In this document: piece after piece, positions 58,801 to 64,000 of the stretch | Position numbering within the stretch: position 1 is the first letter of the stretch | How the letters are laid out: every line of letters starts with the position of its first letter | DNA from: Cyanophora paradoxa | Taxonomy: Eukaryota; Glaucocystophyceae; Cyanophorales; Cyanophoraceae | Length of the DNA stretch: 64,000 nt | Assembly: GCA_004431415.1 (NCBI GenBank) | Contig: QPMI01000493.1 | Location: forward strand, 124,001-188,000 | Reading direction: 5' to 3' | Program-made: the position numbers and the translations under genes | Notes under the pieces: model-generated | What the model saw: the letters and a program-made list of their open reading frames with translations, nothing else | What the model was told of the DNA's origin: nothing | Database searches by the model: none

Positions 58801-61800
58801 AATACGCGCGGCCGGCGCGCGGCCTTTTGATTTGCAGGCCGGGCCCCTCTTCGGCTGCACCGTCCTGCGCGTCTCCGACACGTACTACGACGAGGTCATT
58901 TATCCATTTGCGAGTTTTGCTGCTGACGTTTATTGAGAGCTTTCCAGGCGTGCCACGTCGTGATCCTCGCCGCCCACCACGCCGTCATCGACGGGGCCAG
59001 TGCGCCCGCGCCTTCAATTTCTCGAGAGTTTTCCTCGCGCGCCGCCCGCGGCCGACGGTCTTGCAGGCCTGGCCTCGCTGCTCCAGGAGCTGGCGGCGCT
59101 GTACGGCGGCTACGCGCGGCTCGCGCGCGAGAAGGGCGCGCCGCCGGCGGTGCGCGAGGTCTGCGGGGGAAGCAGCCCGGCCCCGGCCCCGGCCATCCTC
59201 GGCGCCGCCCTCGGCTGGGCACGCGACATCGCGGCGGGCATCCTCGCGCCTGTGGCGGTGCAGTACGCCGAGTACGCGCTCTGGCAGGCCGCCTGCCTGC
59301 AGGGCGCCTACCTCGAGAGTGGCCTCGCCTTCTGGAAGAAGGCGCGCGGTCTTTGATTTTACTCTATTATAAGCACGAGAGTTTGCGGTCTATATTTTTA
59401 CTATGCGGTCTAGGGCTTTACCATAAAGATGACTTGCAATAACTACGCGGTCTTTTTCGCTTCTGACAGCTTGCGTGAGCAGACGCTGGCGGGCGTTCCC
59501 GCCATCGAGCTCCCCTACGACTTCGTGCGCCCGGCGGGCGCCCCGAAGGTGGCCGGCACGGCGCGCTTCAGCGTGCCGGGCGAGGTCATGGCGCTCGTCG
59601 ACCGCTTCTCCCACTCGGCCAAGTGCGCAGATTTCCGCCCGATTTCCGTCCGTCTGATGGCCTCGCCCGTCTGACGTCGACCGACGCGTCGCAGCTGCTC
59701 GCACTACATGGTCTTCCTCGCCGCCTTTGCCCACGTGCTGCAGCGCCTCGCCGGCGCCGACGACTTCGCCATCGGCACGCCCGTCGCGGCCCGGCCCCTC
59801 CCCGAGCTCGAGACCACCGTCGGCTACCTCGTCAACACCGTCGCCATCCGCTCCAAGTGCCCTTCCCTATCACAAACCCAGTCTGCGCGCCGCTCGGCTG
59901 AGTCTGTCCGTCCGTCTGTCCGTCCTCGCCACGCCGCCAGGTTCGAGCGGTCGGCCACGTTCGCGGCGGCCGCGAAGGCGGTCCGGGAGGCGGCGCTGGG
60001 CGCCTTCGCCCACGACTACGTCCCCTTCTCCCGCGTGCGCATGCGCCCTATCTGCTAAATTAGAACTTTGTCGCGTACAGTTAGGCAGGAGCGAATCTAT
60101 TTGAGGACGTGAGGCCTAGGCTTGGCATGGGTCCTGCCATAGTTGGAATTGCTCCAGCTTCGGTTTTCGCCGATCGCGAAATTTTGATTGGCTCGAATAT
60201 TAACTTTGCGCGCGCAGGTCGTCTCGGCGGTGCAGGCGAACCGCGACGCAGGCCGCAACCCGATCTACCAGGTCCTCCGCTCTGCACTCGACCTTGGCAC
60301 TCGTAGCTCGCTTTTCGTGGACGGCTGACTTTAGCGCCCGTGCAGGTAATGTTCGCGGTGGAGTCGTGGACGGAGCTGGCGGTGGGCGACGGCGACGGCG
60401 TCCTTCTCGACGAGGAGCGCGAGACCACCGCCGAAGTCCTCAGGTGCCTTCCACGTTTTAGTGATTTGGTAGAGATTACGCGTGTACAATTTACGCGTCC
60501 TCCGCGCAGCTACGACTTCGCCACGCCTAAGTTCGACCTGAGCCTGACGGTCGCCGACGCGGTCGGCGTGGCGGACGACCCGCGCGCGGCGGCGTGCAAT
60601 CTGGAGTACCGCGCCGACCTCTTCTCGGCCGCCACCGCGCAGCGCATCGCCGAGCACTTCGTCGCGCTGCTTTCGGCCGCGCTGAAGGCGCCCGACGCGC
60701 CGCTGTCCCGCCACGCGATCCTGAGCGCCGCGGAGCACCGCCTCGTGACGTCCGACTTCGCGGACGGGAGCGTCCGCGACGGGGCCCTGGAGGGCGCCCC
60801 CTCGTGCATCCACACGGCCTTCGAGCGGCAGGCGCGCCAGCGGCCCAAGGCGCTGGCGCTCGTGCACGGGCCGCGCGAGGTGACGTACGGCGAGCTGGAC
60901 GCGTGGGCCGAGGCCATCGCCGCGCGCCTCACCGCCGCCGGCGCGCGCCGCGAGAGCCGCGTCGCCCTCATCATGGACAAGGCAAGCCCTCCACTTTTCC
61001 ACATTTCCGCTCTGGCCGCTCACTCTTCCATCTCTGCCAGGCCCCCGAGGCGATTGCAGCCATGCTGGGCACCCTGAAGGTCCGCCCTGCCCGGCCCGCC
61101 GCTCTGCTGATGCGATCTAAACTATTGTCATTGCGCACAGGCCGGGGCGGCGTATGTCCCAATCGACCCCGCCACGCCCATCGACCGCATGCTCTACATC
61201 TTCGAGGCGAGCCCCGGGCGCCTGCTGTTCAGAACCGCTCCGACACGAGCGTCCTCAGGACTCGGGCGCGCGCTGGCTGCTCTCGCACAGCTCCGGCGAC
61301 CTCCCGACGCGCGTGCACAAACCGGCCTCCGACGCCGGCGTCGAGGCTCGCGCGCCCCGCCGCGCCCCGCCTTCCCCTCAATTTCCGCTCATTTTCCGGC
61401 ATGCAGGTCATTTTGGCGGACGCGATCCCGCCGGGGCTCCAGCGCCGCCGCAGGCCGGTGCCGGTGGAGCCGAGCAACCTCGCGTACTGCATCTACACCT
61501 CCGGTCCGCTCCGCTCCGCACTTTCGCTCGCTCGCGCTCACGTTTGATTTGTGCGCATGCGCAGGCACGACGGGGAGGTGCCCGGCCCTGGACTCAGCCC
61601 CAGCCCTCGCCGCTCCGTTGTCGGCCGCCGACGCCGCCGCGCAGGCCCAAGGGCGTCGCGGTCGAGCACGAGGGCGTCGTCCGTCAGGCGAGCTCCAGCG
61701 GCCCTCGGCATGGTTGCGCTCGGCTGCTGAGCCGCCGGCGCCGCCGCGTGCAGGTGGAGGCGGTGGCGGGGCGGCACCTGGCCGTGGGGCCCGCGGACGC

Positions 61801-64000
61801 CTGGGCCCAGTTCTTCTCCATCTCCTTCGACGGCTCGGTCCGCCCTCTATACCTTTAATACACCTGATAAATTCCATTAAGGCCAGTCGTTTTTTAACTT
61901 TAGCTTGCGCGTCCCCGCAGGTGGAGGAGATCTACGGGGCCCTCCTCCGCGGCTCGCCCCTCGTCCTCGTGCCCAAGGCGAGAGCCCCGCCCCCGCCTCC
62001 CTCGCCGCCGCCCTCGCCTCTAACTTCCAATCCGTCTCCAATCCAGAGCGTGGGCCTCTCGCCGGGGCAGCTCCTGGAGCTCGTCGCGGCCCGCCGCATC
62101 GCGGTGCTGGACATCCCCACAGCCTTCCTCGACGTCCTCTCCGGCGCGCTTTGTCCATTCTCACTTCAGATCATATAAAGAGCTTGCAAAGAGCTATAAA
62201 GATCAGATATTAATTTGGGGCGCTGGCCGCCTAGGCCACGATCGGCCGCAGCCCTGCTGACGCGTCGGTCCGCCGCGCTCTGCAGGCGAGCTGCAGGCGA
62301 TGTCGGAGGGGAGCGTGGCGGCCCTGCGGCTGCGCCACGTCATCGTCGGTGGCGACCGGCTCCTCTCCCGCCAGGCGAGCGCGCCGCGCCGCTTGAATTT
62401 CGGATTTGAAAATCAAAACGGGCTCGCGGACCCTGACTCCGGGATCCGGTCCGAGCAGGTTCTGGCGTTCGCGGCCGCCTGCAGGGGCCGCGTCAAGCTC
62501 TGGAACACATGTGCAGCCCTTTGCTGATCATAGCTTTCGCCGTCCAGCCGTCCAGCCAGCATTAAACTGAACTGTGTTTTCTTTTGCGCAGACGGCCCGA
62601 CGGAGGCGACGGTGGACTGCACCATCCGCCTCGTCGACGCCGAGCAGGAGGCCGCCTCTGAGGCTCAGGTGCGCCGTACTCTTTCTTAAGCCGCTTCTTC
62701 CATGTTTTGATTTTTATATATTTTCTTCCGCTCAGGTGGGCCGTATACGAATTCTTCCTCGCTTAGTTCGTGGCCATGGTTTGATTTTGGTTTCACGGTC
62801 TGCAGGGCCGCTGCACGATCGGGAGGCCCTTCGCCGGGCGCCGCCTCTTCGTCGTCGACAAGGGGCTCGCGCCCGTGCCGCCGGGCGTCTGGGGCGAGGT
62901 GCGAGGGCCGCAAAAGTCTGCTCTGCAGCTCGCGCCCGACGGTCGTGCTTCCGCGCCGCAGCTCCTCATCGGCGGCGACGGCGTGGCGCGCGGGTACCTC
63001 AACCGGCCCGAGCTCACCGAGGAGAAGGTCCCTACTTTTCCGGTCCAATTTCTTGGCCCCGAAATGAAAGCCCACGCCAGTTCTGCTGGGTGGACGTCGC
63101 GGGGCGGCCCGAGCGCGTCTACCGCTCGGGCGACGTCGTCCGCTGGCTCCCCGACGGCACCCTCGAGTTCCGTGGCCGCGCCGACACGCAGGCGCGCGCA
63201 CACACTCACACCCTTTAGCTCTGCTTCGATCCGCATCGTTTGTTTAGACGGGAGCGCGCGCAGGTCAAGATCCGGGGGTTCCGAGTCGAGCCGGGCGAGG
63301 TGGCGGCCGTCCTGCAGACGCACGCCGCCGTCCGCGCCGCCGTCGTCGTCCCCGCCGCCGACGCGTGCGCGAATTTCCGAAATCGATCGCAATTTCGGCG
63401 CTGACGGGGCGATCGCGAGCATGCGCAGGAGCGGCATCGTGTCGGGCCTCAACGCGTACGTCGTCCTCGACGATGCCGCCCGCGGCCAGCCCGAGGTCCT
63501 CTCTAGTTTCCTGCCACCTTCCTTCCTTCGCTTCTAATCGCCTCTCTTCTCAGGCGGCGCTGGAGGCGGAGCTGGAGGGGCACGCGAGGAGGACCCTGCC
63601 GCCCTACATGATGCCCGCCTCCTACACGTTCCTCGAGGCCTTCCCCACCACGGTCCGTCCGCGTTATGTTTCGTTCACTGTTTTAAAGATAGTCGTTGTG
63701 GCGTTCTTCCAATTGTACCTCGCTAAGATTCACCATTATATACGCTTAGATATTTGGCTTCCTGTTCCAAAGATGCCATTAAACCACTATGTTTTCAGAT
63801 CGTGGGCAAGATCGACACGCGGGCGCTGCCGCCGCCGCGGCCCCGCGCCGGCGCGGCGGGCGCCGAGGAGGCGGAGGGCGACAGCGACGCGGGCGGCGCG
63901 GGCGAGGCGATGACGGCGGTCGAGGAGGCGATGGCTGCGATCTGGCGGGAGATCCTGGGCGTGAAGAACATCCGCCTCGACTCGGACTTCTTCCTCCTCG
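48764..64000 (+). CDS. Hybrid polyketide synthase / non-ribosomal peptide synthetase, 3' end cut by window
   Basis: A multi-exon megasynthase. Domain order: KS-like (degenerate) 48764-49850, KS-AT linker 49840-50130, AT 50145-51950, ACP 52250-52460, C1 52775-54560, A1 54640-57150, Ser/Arg-rich linker 57170-58080, PCP1 58100-58420, C2 58520-60760, A2 60790-63860, PCP2 63930-end. It should load and condense at least two amino acids onto, or after, an acyl unit. Introns are short, with GTGCG donors and GCAG acceptors, e.g. MGG joined to HSLAATK across 58213-58274. The true 5' end is unknown. A fused KS-AT-ACP-C-A-PCP order is typical of PKS-NRPS hybrids; the product cannot be predicted. The ABC transporter upstream on the other strand may export it. 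Confidence 0.92.
50145..51950 (+). other. Acyltransferase (AT) domain
   Basis: Begins VFVFSGLGPQWAGMALAL. The nucleophile motif GHSAGE is at 50502-50519, at the end of the exon VMLARQLAAWGVKPTAVLGH. It continues with IAAAYVSGRLGDLRTAMAVA, LLAVSLSAADFAAKYG, ENAPGNCTLAGT, SIAFHSSALDP and CFVELSPHPVLVNYV. These are all standard AT landmarks, so the domain looks catalytically competent. At least eight introns interrupt it, including the C-rich intron 50520-50705. Confidence 0.88.
52250..52460 (+). other. Acyl carrier protein (ACP) domain
   Basis: QLLGVGPEELDPTRPLREYG is followed by IESISAVQLKR and, across an intron, RFWIDENVRPDIISQ. The serine in GIESIS is the expected phosphopantetheine site. 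Confidence 0.82.
52775..54560 (+). other. Condensation domain C1
   Basis: Starts MYMVQLSSPDSAGPNVCWAV. The catalytic motif HHIAIDG is at 53213-53233 (HHxxxDG intact). Later pieces are KFSLLLAAFAALLRRYTG, DLLIGCPFANR, VGLCINTLLLR and RQFGEHFVAVVRAGL. It would join the ACP-bound acyl group to the amino acid on PCP1. Confidence 0.87.
54640..57150 (+). other. Adenylation domain A1
   Basis: Core motifs in order: REVTYGELDAWAEA, AAYVPIDP, YIIFTSGTTGKPKGVEI (joined at about 55236/55315), FDASVWEIW, NVYGPTE, GVARGYVRRPDLT, VYRTGDLVRWTAEGEIEFRG, QVKIRGYRVEPGE and NGKVNAKALPPP with the A10 lysine. The Asp of FDASVWEI that usually contacts the substrate amine is present, so an alpha-amino acid is likely. 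I cannot assign specificity. Confidence 0.88.
57170..58080 (+). other. Ser/Arg-rich linker between A1 and PCP1
   Basis: An open exon of about 200-300 codons that is not part of any NRPS domain. It contains TRRSS, PRRSS, RRGS, SRKAS and RRPS, all basophilic-kinase-like sites, within about 50 residues (57190-57340). After that it is Ser/Pro/Gly-rich (SPSGEGPPSPV, ARSNSIAGHGRAGSISGSGS). It follows NGKVNAKALPPP and precedes the PCP helix NLEIIVAEAMSEALS. Confidence 0.75.
58100..58420 (+). other. Peptidyl carrier protein PCP1
   Basis: NLEIIVAEAMSEALSGHVDI and RHDSFFDMGG are joined across intron 58213-58274 to HSLAATKCVARLRARFEVDV, then IFEHPTPAGLAAHVSALL. GGHSL with the phosphopantetheine Ser is intact. 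Confidence 0.88.
58520..60760 (+). other. Condensation domain C2
   Basis: QQQLWFLAQLQPGSDEYNVP and LVARHEALRTTL begin the domain. HHAVIDG is at 58975-58995 (HHxxxDG intact). Then VQYAEYALWQAACLQGAYLE, ELPYDFVRP, FAIGTPVAARPLPELE, VGYLVNTVAIR, PIYQVMFAVES and DLSLTVAD follow. Joins around 59350-59470 and 59640-59710 are approximate. Confidence 0.85.
60790..63860 (+). other. Adenylation domain A2
   Basis: Motifs: REVTYGELDAWAEA, AAYVPIDP, NLAYCIYTSG joined to TTGRPKGVAVEHEGVV with shifting frames near 61500-61680, FFSISFDGSV, WNTYGPTEATVD, GVARGYLNRPELTEEK, VYRSGDVVRWLPDGTLEFRG, QVKIRGFRVEPGE, LPPYMMPASYTFLE and IVGKIDTRALPPP. The first about 90 residues are nearly identical to A1. The substrate Asp is present (FDGSV). 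Confidence 0.82.
63930..64000 (+). other. Start of carrier domain PCP2, truncated by the window
   Basis: EAMAAIWREILGVKNIRLDS followed by DFFLL stops just before the expected GGHS motif. The gene continues beyond the right edge. Confidence 0.85.

Noticed and set aside
48764-64000. Bacterial contamination or an intronless bacterial gene as the source of the PKS-NRPS
   Set aside because: Domains are interrupted by many introns with the same splice signals as the neighbouring genes, so the gene is resident in the eukaryotic genome. An ancient transfer is not excluded.

Overview
This window is nuclear DNA of a GC-rich, intron-dense eukaryote, most likely a single-celled alga or other protist; the lineage cannot be fixed from sequence alone. 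Every recognisable gene is split by many short introns. Donors are mostly GTGCG or GTACC and acceptors mostly GCAG. Rejoining exons at those sites restores long conserved proteins. There are no bacterial operons, ribosome-binding sites, tRNA genes, rRNA genes or CRISPR arrays that I can see.

Layout. Positions 412-4713 (minus) encode a six-transmembrane cyclic-nucleotide phosphodiesterase. Positions 5466-7016 (plus) encode a coiled-coil RING-finger protein. Positions 7353-9489 (minus) encode a zinc-finger plus ubiquitin-like protein with a conserved C-terminal domain I do not recognise. Positions 11206-28886 (plus) hold one giant gene of about 4,950 codons that is clearly of the RNF213/mysterin family: a CBM20-like domain, two readable AAA+ modules and an RZ-type zinc finger, but no visible RING. 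An intergenic stretch of about 3.5 kb contains extremely GC-rich blocks and palindromic AT-rich elements. Positions 32384-35813 (plus) encode a WD40-repeat protein with a hydrophobic C-terminal tail. Positions 37175-46951 (minus) encode a full-size ABCG/PDR-type ABC transporter (NBD-TMD-NBD-TMD). From about 48764 to the right edge (plus) runs a hybrid polyketide synthase / non-ribosomal peptide synthetase, cut by the window end: degenerate KS - AT - ACP - C - A - PCP - C - A - PCP (start).

How the parts may relate. The ABC transporter and the PKS-NRPS are divergently arranged across about 1.8 kb, the arrangement expected of a metabolite producer beside its exporter (inference). Three ubiquitin-related genes lie together from 5.4 to 28.9 kb. 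The phosphodiesterase and a run of basic-directed serine sites inside the NRPS hint at cAMP/cGMP signalling, but nothing in the sequence links them directly.

The most unusual points are: the PKS ketosynthase has lost all its catalytic signatures while the AT and carrier protein are intact; a serine-rich linker with a cluster of PKA-like sites sits between A1 and its carrier domain; the RNF213-like protein has no RING and a changed RZ zinc-ligand set; a GGGATCG-type minisatellite found in introns also forms a long in-frame repeat in an RNF213 exon; ABC transporter coding ends and an ATP-site exon are duplicated; and long C tracts always lie on the sense strand of genes.
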